36,799 nucleotides of DNA, taken from positions 1 through 36,799 of the forward strand of contig JAOZTN010000021.1 of assembly GCA_029942245.1 (NCBI GenBank), written 5' to 3'. Below, piece by piece: positions 9,658 through 16,937 of this stretch. The notes beneath the pieces were generated by a model. That model was not told where the DNA came from and did not search any database. It worked only from the letters and a program-made list of their open reading frames with translations. This DNA is from B18-G4 sp003648575. GTDB lineage: Bacteria > Bacteroidota > Bacteroidia > Bacteroidales > B18-G4. The translations under genes and the position numbers were made by a program. The stretch's first letter is position 1. Every line of letters starts with the position of its first letter.

Positions 9658-9680
9658 TTTATTGGATTACTGAATTGAAG

Positions 9681-9748
9681 GAGATTTCTCAGTCATTCGC
9701 CTATGGCGAGTTCCTTCGAAACGACTGAGAACTTAGCAAAGCGATCTC
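9681..9748. repeat. Imperfect dyad-symmetric intergenic element
   Basis: GAGAT at 9681-9685 pairs with ATCTC at 9744-9748, and CTCAGTC (from 9688) pairs with GACTGAG (ending near 9730). Between them are smaller hairpins (CGCC-TAT-GGCG and TTCGAA). The structure suggests a REP-like or terminator-like element downstream of atpC, and repetitive structure of this kind could explain why the assembly breaks immediately after it. Confidence 0.5.
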
Positions 9749-9945
9749 ATGAACGAAGTGAATAAACCTCCTAACTTAGAACTTATTCCANNNNNNNNNN
9801 NNNNNNNNNNNNNNNNNNNNNNNNNNNNNNNNNNNNNNNNNNNNNNNNNNNNNNNNNNNNNNNNNNNNNNNNNNNNNNNNNNNNNNNNNNGCAAAGCGAT
9901 CTCATGAACGAAGTGAATAAACCTCCTAACTTAGAACTTATTCCA
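9736..9945. other. 100-N scaffold gap flanked by identical 55-mers
   Basis: Positions 9791-9890 are exactly 100 N. The 55 bases before the gap (9736-9790) are identical to the 55 after it (9891-9945), including the last five codons of the nitroreductase gene. This is what two contigs sharing a k-mer-length end produce when a scaffolder joins them with a fixed N run. The likely true sequence has one copy of the 55-mer and no gap, leaving about 118 bp between the atpC and nitroreductase stop codons. Confidence 0.85.
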
Positions 9946-10440
9946 ATGCACCCGTTCCTCTTTATAACGATCCGGGGCCTCTTTTATCTCATCCGGATAG
10001 CCGATAGCGATGAGGGCAACAGGAAGGATATGATCAGGAATGTCCAATAGCTCACTGAGCTTTTGCATGCGTTCCTCCCTTGGATACATTCCCAGCCATA
10101 CTGAGCCCAGTCCATGTGCATGTGCGGCCAGCATAATGTTTTGCGTAGCGGCAGAACAATCCTGAACAATATAGCCTTCAGCTTCCTGAATACTTTTATC
10201 GCCACAAACAAGAATGGCCAGGGTGGCCTGTGTAAGCATCTTTGCATACGGATGGGCTACAGATAATGCATCGAGTATTTCCCGTTTGTCGACAACTACA
10301 AAATGCCATGGTTGATGGTTACGGGCTGTTGGTGCGTGCATCCCTGCATTTAGCAACTCCCTGGTGATTTCCTGCGGGACTTCCTGTGCGGTATATTTCC
10401 TGATACTTCTCCTGGTCAGGAGGGCTTTAATGGCTTCCAT
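9931..10440 (-). CDS. Nitroreductase-family protein
   Basis: 169 residues from ATG 10440. FMN-dependent NAD(P)H oxidoreductase fold: RRSIRKY near residue 10 and APTARNHQPWHFVVV (phosphate and flavin contacts), then GLGSVWLGMYPREER and PVALIAIGYPDE in the C-terminal half. Such enzymes reduce nitro groups, quinones or flavins; the natural substrate is unknown. The ATG at 10440 was chosen over an upstream ATG because it is preceded by a strong GGAGGA Shine-Dalgarno and lies 1 bp after the stop of the TPR lipoprotein, indicating coupled translation. The gene is complete, because its stop lies on the right side of the assembly gap. Confidence 0.9.
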   Translation of the reverse strand: MEAIKALLTRRSIRKYTAQEVPQEITRELLNAGMHAPTARNHQPWHFVVVDKREILDALSVAHPYAKMLTQATLAILVCGDKSIQEAEGYIVQDCSAATQNIMLAAHAHGLGSVWLGMYPREERMQKLSELLDIPDHILPVALIAIGYPDEIKEAPDRYKEERVHWNKF

Positions 10441-10441
10441 C

Positions 10442-11218
10442 TTATTCTCCTCCTTCACAGTAATCTTTAATGGCTTTCTCAGCCTCATAATGCCCAAGTC
10501 CATGAGCTTTATTCCAGTCGTAGCAGGCATCATGTAACATGCCCCTGTGCAAATTAGCTAGACCGCGGTTATAATAGGCTTCTGCATATTCAGGGTCATA
10601 GGAAATGGCTTTATCGAAATCTTCTATAGCACCGACATAATCATGGGTCCTGCCCTTTGCCGTTCCAAGGTTATAATATGCTACCGGATCGTCGGGTTTA
10701 AGCTTTGCCACACGGGCGTAGTCATACAGGCAATTTTTGTAGTCCCCCATCAGATAATATACTCTTCCACGAAAATTGATCGCACGAGGGTCCATTGGAT
10801 TGATCATGATGGCCTGATTAAATGCCTGGATGGCATCAGCAAATTTTTCCAGCTCGAAATATCCAACACCCATGTTATAATAAGCGTTGCCATTATCAGG
10901 TTCTTTTGTTACGATCTGGTTGAAATATGCGATTCCACTCTGATAATCACCCTGGTCATAGGCACCGGTGGCCTGACGAAATAATTGAGCTATCTCAGGA
11001 TCCCTGGTCTGCGTGAATGAAGCTTCTTTTGCGTCGAGCTCGACCTGTTCAGGCTCCAGTACGACAGTACCCGGTTCTGCATCCGGTTCGGATATAATGT
11101 TTTTGTCTGAAGTGGTTTCGGACTCAGGATTTTCCTGGCCAGCTTTTGTTCCGGACTCCGGTTGGTTGCTGCAGGAGATCAGGAAGGCAATGGATAGCAA
11201 AAGAAGAATTCTTTTCAT
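10442..11218 (-). CDS. TPR-repeat lipoprotein
   Basis: 258 residues. Signal peptide with lipobox LISC and lipidated Cys16, then an acidic, Ser/Glu/Pro-rich linker (residues 17-75), then about five tetratricopeptide repeats (residues 76-250) with typical phrases such as AYYNMGVGYFELEKFADAI, AYYNLGTAKG and AYYNRGLANL. TPR lipoproteins act as periplasmic or surface scaffolds; no partner can be named. The neighbouring nitroreductase follows 1 bp downstream and is probably cotranslated. A -7-like box lies 23 bp upstream of the ATG. Confidence 0.9.
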   Translation of the reverse strand: MKRILLLLSIAFLISCSNQPESGTKAGQENPESETTSDKNIISEPDAEPGTVVLEPEQVELDAKEASFTQTRDPEIAQLFRQATGAYDQGDYQSGIAYFNQIVTKEPDNGNAYYNMGVGYFELEKFADAIQAFNQAIMINPMDPRAINFRGRVYYLMGDYKNCLYDYARVAKLKPDDPVAYYNLGTAKGRTHDYVGAIEDFDKAISYDPEYAEAYYNRGLANLHRGMLHDACYDWNKAHGLGHYEAEKAIKDYCEGGE

Positions 11219-11240
11219 GGTGCTTTTTATTTATTAAGGG

Positions 11241-11248
11241 CAAAAGTA
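11241..11248 (-). promoter_or_regulatory. Putative -7 promoter element of TPR lipoprotein gene
   Basis: On the minus strand this reads TACTTTTG, a full TAnnTTTG match 22 bp before the ATG. No -33 TTG at the usual spacing was found. Confidence 0.5.
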
Positions 11249-11327
11249 TTAAAAATAGAGCAAAATTTTGTTAAAAAAGCCTAAGCACAAGCTTCTCACC
11301 ATAGGAAAGTGTAAATGGGCCTGTCGA

Positions 11328-11798
11328 CTATTCTGCATGGTATGCTTTGCCTGCTGTCATCAGATGCAGTTCCATGTCTGCCAGCAGTGCATCCACATCC
11401 CTGGTCCCGGCGGGGTCGATCTCATAGGCTGTGAGCACCTGTGGTATGCTTCTTATTTTCTTCAGTATACCGCTCACAAGGACTTGCTCCAGGGGATCCC
11501 TGGCCATCAGGAAGAAGTCGATCTGCCTCAGAGCAGGCACCAGCTTTCCAAGCGGATGATGGTTTTGTATCAGGCAAAACTGGTTTTTCAGCTCGCTGTC
11601 TTCATACATGAGAAAAGGGTACCTCAGGACATTATCATCATGCCCGGGGATCTCAAAATCATCGACCCGCCTGAATGACAGTCCCAGTGAATAGTCCATG
11701 GCAAATGATAATCGGTATGATTTAAGATGGCAGGATATCCCGATCAGGCTGATATCAGTGTCAGCCCCTAATTTGAGGATTTGTTTGCGCTTTGCCAT
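11328..11798 (-). CDS. IPExxxVDY-family protein
   Basis: 156 residues. The N-terminal part has the phrase ISLIGISCHLKSYRLSFAMD and the ending region has IRSIPQVLTAYEID, which I read as a degenerate form of the IPExxxVDY motif that names this small Bacteroidota-specific family. It has no signal peptide or membrane segment. Function is unknown for the family. It lies 114 bp downstream of rnc on the same strand; from memory, members of this family often sit between rnc and pyruvate kinase in Bacteroidota, but no pyruvate kinase gene is present here. Family assignment is by recall of sequence and context only. Confidence 0.7.
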   Translation of the reverse strand: MAKRKQILKLGADTDISLIGISCHLKSYRLSFAMDYSLGLSFRRVDDFEIPGHDDNVLRYPFLMYEDSELKNQFCLIQNHHPLGKLVPALRQIDFFLMARDPLEQVLVSGILKKIRSIPQVLTAYEIDPAGTRDVDALLADMELHLMTAGKAYHAE

Positions 11799-11912
11799 CT
11801 GTTTTTATAAGAGGAAATAAAATTAGGTATTAATTTACAATTCTGGATTTATATTATGCATGAGCACACTAAATATCCAGTATGTAATACCACATTACAA
11901 ATACAGAATGGC

Positions 11913-12629
11913 TTACTCAGGAAGCAATACGTGGCAGGCTTTTTCGGCGGCTATTTTTTCGGCACCTTTGATAGAGAAGTCGATGCCCCGGCTGATTGGC
12001 TCATCGTCTACAAATACTTCAACTTCGTATTGATGCTTGTTCTTCTCCCCCTTCTCGTTGATCACACGGAATTCAACCTCTTTCTTTACCTTTTGTGCCC
12101 ATTCGATCAGCTTGCTTTTGAAGTTAGTGTCGAGATGCTCCAGGACGTCAATATCGATATGAATATTAACGATACGCTTTATAATGATCTTATAGGTATA
12201 ATTGTAGCCTTTATCGAGGTAGAGGGCACCGATGAATGCTTCAAAAGCATCGCCACGCATCGATTTTGCCGTGGATCGGGTGTCGGCACTGGACTCGATA
12301 AGACGATCGATGCCCAGTTTCCTGCCCAGTTTATCGAGATTAGACCTGCATACGATCTTTGAACGCATTTCGGTTAGAAAGCCTTCACCTTTATATGGGA
12401 ATTTCTTGAAGAGGTATTCGGCGATCACCGAACCGAGTATGGCGTCACCAAGGTATTCGAGGCGCTCATTGTTGATCTTGATGCCATTCACATCCTTGTT
12501 GGCTGATTTATGCCTGAAGGCCAGCCTGTAAAGATGAAGGTTCCCGGTTCGAAAACCGAAAATATTCTTGATAGACCGTTGAAGGTCTTTACCAGACTTA
12601 TTAGATGAAGATGTTTTAAGAAAGCTCAA
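11913..12629 (-). CDS. rnc: Ribonuclease III
   Basis: 238 residues. A double-strand-specific endoribonuclease for rRNA processing and RNA turnover. The catalytic signature NNERLEYLGDAILG spans residues 53-66 (Glu58 and Asp62), the second acidic cluster is GDAFEAFIGALYLD (Asp127 and Glu130), and a double-stranded RNA-binding domain fills the last 70 residues, ending in GAEKIAAEKA. The start codon is TTG (12627-12629); there is no ATG or GTG between the fabF stop, 8 bp upstream, and the conserved core, so the non-standard start is well supported, with ATT one codon earlier as the only rival. It is third in the acpP-fabF-rnc operon. Confidence 0.95.
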   Translation of the reverse strand: MSFLKTSSSNKSGKDLQRSIKNIFGFRTGNLHLYRLAFRHKSANKDVNGIKINNERLEYLGDAILGSVIAEYLFKKFPYKGEGFLTEMRSKIVCRSNLDKLGRKLGIDRLIESSADTRSTAKSMRGDAFEAFIGALYLDKGYNYTYKIIIKRIVNIHIDIDVLEHLDTNFKSKLIEWAQKVKKEVEFRVINEKGEKNKHQYEVEVFVDDEPISRGIDFSIKGAEKIAAEKACHVLLPE

Positions 12630-12637
12630 AATACTGT

Positions 12638-13891
12638 TTACTTCACGAACTTTTTAAAGATCAATGAAACATTATGTCCGCCAAACCCGAAGGTATTGGT
12701 CAATGCAGCATTGACAACTCTTTTTACAGCTTTGTGATAAGTGAAATTCAGCGTGTTATCAATATCCGGGTCATCAGTAAAGTGGTTGATGGTCGGAGGT
12801 ATGATGTCGTTTTTAACTGCCAGTATAGTAGCAATGGATTCAACGGCTCCGGCTGCTCCCAGCAGGTGTCCCGTCATGGACTTTGTTGAGTTGATATTGA
12901 TCTTATAGGCATGGTCACCAAAGCTATTCTTGATGGCCAAAGGTTCTGAAATATCACCCAGTGGGGTAGAAGTACCATGGGTGTTGATGTGATCAATATC
13001 TTCAGGCTTCAGGTGTGCATCTTCCAGGGCAGCATCTATTGAGAGACTTGCACCCAGCCCTTCCGGGTGAGGCGAAGTCATATGATATGCATCTGCTGAA
13101 AGGCCGGCTCCACCAACTTCTGCATAGATCTTGGCTCCTCTTTTGATGGCGTGCTCATATTCCTCAAAAACAATAGCACATCCACCTTCACCCAATACAA
13201 AACCATCACGGTCTTTATCAAATGGGCGGGAAGCAGTTTGTGGGTCGTCATTCCTGGTTGAAATGGCATGCATGGCATTAAAGCCACCGACACCGCCTTC
13301 GGTAATAGATGCCTCAGAACCTCCGCAAACGAAGGCATCGGCTTTACCAAGGCGAATATAATTAAAGGCATCTGCCAGTGCATTAGCAGATGAAGCACAG
13401 GCAGAAACAGTAGCGTAGTTAGGTCCCCTGAAGCCATGCTTGATGGAGATATGGCCGGCAGCAATATCAGCGATCATCTTAGGAATGAAAAAAGGATTAA
13501 AACGCGGGGTCCCATTTCCAAGGGCCCATCCCTTCATCTCATATTCAAAAGTTGTGATCCCACCGATACCGGAGGCCCATATCACACCAACTCTGTTCTT
13601 GTTGATACCTTCATTATTCAATCCGGCATCAGCGACGGCCTGATCTGCTGAGATCAGGCCAAACTGTGCGTAAAGGTCGTATTTCCTTGCCTCTTTCCTG
13701 TCGAAATAATCTAATGGATCGAAGCCCTTGACCTCATGCGCAAACTTTGTTTTGAACTCGCTGGTGTCAAAGCGGGTAATATCGTTGGCACCACTAACCC
13801 CATTAATCAAACCGTTCCAATATTCGTCAACAGTGTTGCCTAGTGGGGTTAGTGCGCCTAAACCTGTTACAACTACTCTTTTAAGTTCCAT
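12638..13891 (-). CDS. fabF: 3-oxoacyl-ACP synthase II
   Basis: 417 residues. Condenses malonyl-ACP with acyl-ACP in fatty-acid elongation. The Cys-His-His triad is complete: Cys165 in VSACASSAN, His305 in NTHGTSTPLGD and His342 in KSMTGHLLGAAGAVE. The glycine-rich C-terminal phrase NTFGFGGHNVSL is also present. It lies between acpP, 17 bp upstream, and rnc, 8 bp downstream, the classic acyl-carrier operon, and its substrate carrier is encoded next door. Confidence 0.97.
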   Translation of the reverse strand: MELKRVVVTGLGALTPLGNTVDEYWNGLINGVSGANDITRFDTSEFKTKFAHEVKGFDPLDYFDRKEARKYDLYAQFGLISADQAVADAGLNNEGINKNRVGVIWASGIGGITTFEYEMKGWALGNGTPRFNPFFIPKMIADIAAGHISIKHGFRGPNYATVSACASSANALADAFNYIRLGKADAFVCGGSEASITEGGVGGFNAMHAISTRNDDPQTASRPFDKDRDGFVLGEGGCAIVFEEYEHAIKRGAKIYAEVGGAGLSADAYHMTSPHPEGLGASLSIDAALEDAHLKPEDIDHINTHGTSTPLGDISEPLAIKNSFGDHAYKININSTKSMTGHLLGAAGAVESIATILAVKNDIIPPTINHFTDDPDIDNTLNFTYHKAVKRVVNAALTNTFGFGGHNVSLIFKKFVK

Positions 13892-13908
13892 GCAGCAGGA
13901 TTAAATGT

Positions 13909-14145
13909 TTACTTAGCGTTATCTTCGATATATTTTATGGCTTCTCCTACTGAACCGATCTTTTCTGCCTGATCGTCCGGAATAGCAATGTTGAATTCCT
14001 TTTCAAATTCCATGATCAATTCAACAGTATCGAGTGAATCAGCTCCAAGGTCATTTGTGAAGCTAGCTTCAATAGTCACTTCATTTTCGTCAACGCCGAG
14101 TTTGTCAACGATGATAGATTTTACTCTGGTTGCAATGTCAGACAT
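13909..14145 (-). CDS. acpP: Acyl carrier protein
   Basis: 78 residues from ATG 14145. The acidic four-helix carrier for fatty-acid synthesis. The phosphopantetheine attachment serine is Ser37 in GADSLDTVELIMEFEKEF. An in-frame ATG 60 bp upstream would add a 20-residue hydrophobic extension unlike any ACP, so the start MSDIATRV was used. The gene begins the acpP-fabF-rnc operon. Confidence 0.97.
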   Translation of the reverse strand: MSDIATRVKSIIVDKLGVDENEVTIEASFTNDLGADSLDTVELIMEFEKEFNIAIPDDQAEKIGSVGEAIKYIEDNAK

Positions 14146-14174
14146 ATCTTTAAAATTTTGGTTATACAAGGGTG

Positions 14175-14200
14175 CAAAGAAACTAATTTTAACGGCAAAA
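14175..14200 (-). promoter_or_regulatory. Possible acpP operon promoter
   Basis: On the minus strand, TTTTG (14200-14196) is followed after 13 bp by TTTCTTTG (14182-14175), one mismatch from TAnnTTTG, 29 bp before the acpP ATG. Position is good; the -7 match is imperfect and the spacing is short. Confidence 0.35.
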
Positions 14201-14315
14201 ACCAAAAAAAATGTAATAATTTTGATACTTTAGATTTATAAAGAGCAGGTTACCAAATACTTACGAAACACTCTGATTTCAAGCTATTTTGCTCATATTT
14301 TATGATCAGAAAATG

Positions 14316-14323
14316 TAACTTTG
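14316..14323 (+). promoter_or_regulatory. -7-like box immediately before purN
   Basis: TAACTTTG matches TAnnTTTG and ends only 4 bp before the purN ATG. A TTTG at 14288-14291 could be a distant -33 partner. If this is the real promoter, the purN mRNA is leaderless or nearly so. Confidence 0.4.
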
Positions 14324-14327
14324 ATAT

Positions 14328-14903
14328 ATGAAACGGATCGCCATTTTTGCATCTGGTAGTGGCAGCAATGCCCAGAAGATCATCGAGCATTTCGATGGAA
14401 ACAAGGATATTGAAGTCAGCCTGGTGCTGACCAATAATGAAAATGCCTATGTGCTTCAGCGTGCTTCAGATCTGGATATTCCTGCATATGTATTTGATCG
14501 TCAGATGTTTTATGAGACTGACCAGGTGCATGACATCCTGAGGGATATAGGGATTGATTTCATAGTACTGGCAGGATTCCTCTGGCTGGTGCCATTGAAC
14601 ATATTGCGTTCATGGCCGAACCGTATCGTAAATATTCATCCGGCATTGCTGCCCAAATTTGGGGGAAAAGGCATGTTTGGAGAGCGGGTTCATGAAGCAG
14701 TGATCGCAGCGGGGGAAAAAGAAACCGGCATCAGCATACATTATGTGAATGAGGTTTATGATGAAGGGGAGATCATCTTCCAGGAGAAAATTAAGATCCT
14801 GCCGGATGATACGCCTGATTCTATAGCAGAACGTATACATGTGCTGGAGCACAAACATTTTCCTGAGGTGATCGAGAAACTACTGAATGAAATAACTATC
14901 TAA
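14328..14903 (+). CDS. purN: Phosphoribosylglycinamide formyltransferase
   Basis: 191 residues. Transfers the formyl group of 10-formyl-THF to GAR in de novo purine synthesis. The N-terminus MKRIAIFASGSGSNAQ is the phosphate-binding loop. The catalytic Asn and His are in IVNIHPALLPKFGG, and the catalytic Asp is in VYDEGEIIFQ. Length is normal for the family. A -7-like box ends 4 bp upstream of the ATG. It converges on the nitroreductase gene at 14908 with only 4 bp between the two stop codons, so no room exists for a separate terminator. Confidence 0.96.
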   Translation: MKRIAIFASGSGSNAQKIIEHFDGNKDIEVSLVLTNNENAYVLQRASDLDIPAYVFDRQMFYETDQVHDILRDIGIDFIVLAGFLWLVPLNILRSWPNRIVNIHPALLPKFGGKGMFGERVHEAVIAAGEKETGISIHYVNEVYDEGEIIFQEKIKILPDDTPDSIAERIHVLEHKHFPEVIEKLLNEITI

Positions 14904-14907
14904 CCAT

Positions 14908-15468
14908 TTACTCCGTATTCGAATAGGAATTATACGACACCACCTTCGACAGATCCTTCCTGATCTTCTGCCTTTGCTTATAACCTTCAGGCTCATATCC
15001 GAGGCTTATCAATAAACCGATTCTCCTGTTTTTTGGAATACTAAGCAGTTTTTGGATAGGCTTTTCATTGTACCAGCCTAGCATACAGCTGCCCAGGCCC
15101 TCTTCTGTTGCCTGCAAACAAAAATGCTCAGCAGCGATACCTATATCAATAAGGGGATATTCTTTGTTTTTTATGATGCCGCCGACAGTTGGAACGACTG
15201 GCGATTTTTCTATAGTGATCACGATGATCACGGGGGCCTGATCAACAAATTTATTGAAGGCTACCAGCTTATTCCAGGTTTCCCTGGCAACCTTTCTTAC
15301 AAGGCCGGGTTCATCTACAACGATGAACTTCCATGGTTGTGCATTGCATGCCGAAGGGGCCATGAAAGCAGCCTGCAGGCATCGGTCCAGCTTCTCTTTT
15401 TCAACCGGCTTGTCGGCGTACCGTCTTACGCTCTGCCGGAGCATGATAAGATCCAGTAGCTTATTCAT
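14908..15468 (-). CDS. Nitroreductase-family protein
   Basis: 186 residues. RQSVRRYADKPVEKEKL, MAPSACNAQPWKFIVVD and GLGSCMLGWYNEKPIQ mark the FMN-binding nitroreductase fold. The central part differs from the first nitroreductase of the window (9931-10440), so the two are paralogues rather than a recent duplication. The substrate is unknown. Its ATG overlaps the pgi stop by 8 bp (ATGAATAA), so translation is coupled to glucose-6-phosphate isomerase; no functional link between the two is evident. Confidence 0.9.
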   Translation of the reverse strand: MNKLLDLIMLRQSVRRYADKPVEKEKLDRCLQAAFMAPSACNAQPWKFIVVDEPGLVRKVARETWNKLVAFNKFVDQAPVIIVITIEKSPVVPTVGGIIKNKEYPLIDIGIAAEHFCLQATEEGLGSCMLGWYNEKPIQKLLSIPKNRRIGLLISLGYEPEGYKQRQKIRKDLSKVVSYNSYSNTE

Positions 15469-16810
15469 TTTCTGTTCTTCTCTTTATTGCTGCAGTTTCT
15501 TCCTCGAAGCCCGGTTTCCCCAGTAGGGCGAACATGTTCTTCTTATATGCTTCCACGCCCGGCTGATCAAAGGGATTTACACCCAGGATATACCCGCTTA
15601 CAGCGCATCCCATCTCAAAGAAATAGATGAGCTGTCCCAGGTAATATTCGTTCACTTCAGGTATGCTGATCCTGATATTGGGAACACCACCATCAACATG
15701 GGCGATCAGGGTGCCCAGCTCAGCCATTTTATTTACCTGGTCGAACTTCCGCCCCGCGAGATAATTTAGCCTATCGGCATTAACCTCATCTTCAGGAACC
15801 AGCAGGGTGTGTTTAGTTTTTTCGACAGAGATCACCGTTTCAAATATGTTTCTCAGTCCATCCTGTATATATTGTCCCATGGAATGCAGGTCGGTGGTAA
15901 ATCCTACCCCTGCCGGGAAGATCCCTTTGTTTTCCTTGCCTTCGCTTTCTCCATACAGCTGTTTCCACCATTCGGTCATATAATAAAGGTTAGGGAGGTA
16001 GCTCACCATGATCTCGGTGGTTTTCCCTTTCCTGTACAGCGCATTCCGCGCCGCGGCATACATCATCACGGGATTGGTATCCATATCGTGATTGTTCAGC
16101 ACCAGCTCACGCATGTCGGTGGCTCCGCGAACAAGTTCATGAATGTTGAAACCGGCAGCAGCAATGGGCAGTAGCCCAACAGGAGTTAAAACTGAATACC
16201 TGCCCCCAACATCATCGGGTACTACATAGGTGTCGTAGCCTTCCTTTTTGGCCACTTCTTTCAGTGCGCCCTTTTCCTTGTCGGTGATGGCAATTATTCG
16301 CGATGGGGCTTCTTCTTTTCCATATTTCTTTTCCAGGTGGTTCTTCAGTACCCTGAAGGCGATAGCAGGCTCGGTGGTTGTACCCGACTTGGAAATAACC
16401 ACTATGGAATATTCCTTTTTATCGAGCACCTCCAGAAGTTCCGTCAGATAATCTTCACCGATGTTTTGCCCGGCATACAATACCAGTGGGCCATTGCCCG
16501 GGAGGAGACTGGCAAACTGATGATTGAGGGCATCGATCACTGCCCGGGCACCCAGATAGGAACCACCAATGCCAGTTACCACAATGACCTCAGAGATGGA
16601 GGCAAGTTTGTCGGCACTTTTCTGAATGGAATCCAGGAAGGCCTGATCCAGTTGAGAGGGAAGATCGACCCATCCGAGAAAGTCATTGCCTTTTCCTGTT
16701 TTTTCTACCAGGGACTTGAGGTGGGTTTTTATTTCATCCTTGAAGGAAAATACTTCTTCCTTTGAAATGAAGTCTTGAAGGTGGTCTATGCTTACGCTGA
16801 TATTATTCAT
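15461..16810 (-). CDS. pgi: Glucose-6-phosphate isomerase
   Basis: 449 residues, the short form found in many Firmicutes and Bacteroidota. Interconverts glucose-6-phosphate and fructose-6-phosphate in glycolysis. Signatures: VVTGIGGSYLGARAVID near residue 80, SKSGTTTEPAIAFR (sugar-phosphate binding), and GESEGKENKGIFPAGVGFTTDLHSMGQ with the active-site Glu and His. No signal peptide. The downstream nitroreductase start overlaps its stop. The 127 bp upstream contain a GT-rich low-complexity stretch. Confidence 0.97.
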   Translation of the reverse strand: MNNISVSIDHLQDFISKEEVFSFKDEIKTHLKSLVEKTGKGNDFLGWVDLPSQLDQAFLDSIQKSADKLASISEVIVVTGIGGSYLGARAVIDALNHQFASLLPGNGPLVLYAGQNIGEDYLTELLEVLDKKEYSIVVISKSGTTTEPAIAFRVLKNHLEKKYGKEEAPSRIIAITDKEKGALKEVAKKEGYDTYVVPDDVGGRYSVLTPVGLLPIAAAGFNIHELVRGATDMRELVLNNHDMDTNPVMMYAAARNALYRKGKTTEIMVSYLPNLYYMTEWWKQLYGESEGKENKGIFPAGVGFTTDLHSMGQYIQDGLRNIFETVISVEKTKHTLLVPEDEVNADRLNYLAGRKFDQVNKMAELGTLIAHVDGGVPNIRISIPEVNEYYLGQLIYFFEMGCAVSGYILGVNPFDQPGVEAYKKNMFALLGKPGFEEETAAIKRRTENE

Positions 16811-16881
16811 ATATGATGTTGGAATTAGAATCTTGCGAAATTACGATAAACCCGTGGAATGAGGATTAATTACATGTTAAA

Positions 16882-16912
16882 TGGTGTGGGGTGTGTGGTA
16901 TGTGGTGTGTGG
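16882..16912. repeat. GT-rich low-complexity stretch
   Basis: Repeated GTGTGG/TATGTGG words between the stop of the T9SS propeller gene and the pgi start. One of several low-complexity word repeats in intergenic DNA of this window (compare 21364-21432 and 30372-30468). Confidence 0.6.
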
Positions 16913-16937
16913 AATATCAGGTTAAGCAAGGGGCGAA

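Noticed and set aside
9736..9945. Genuine tandem duplication around the gap
   Set aside because: The duplicate is exactly 55 bases with no mismatch and the N run is exactly 100, which is the signature of an assembler k-mer overlap and a scaffolder filler.
9931..10440. Nitroreductase as the partner of ArsE/F/G
   Set aside because: It lies more than 20 kb from the arsenic operon, is coupled to a TPR lipoprotein, and has no ArsR-type dyad at its start.
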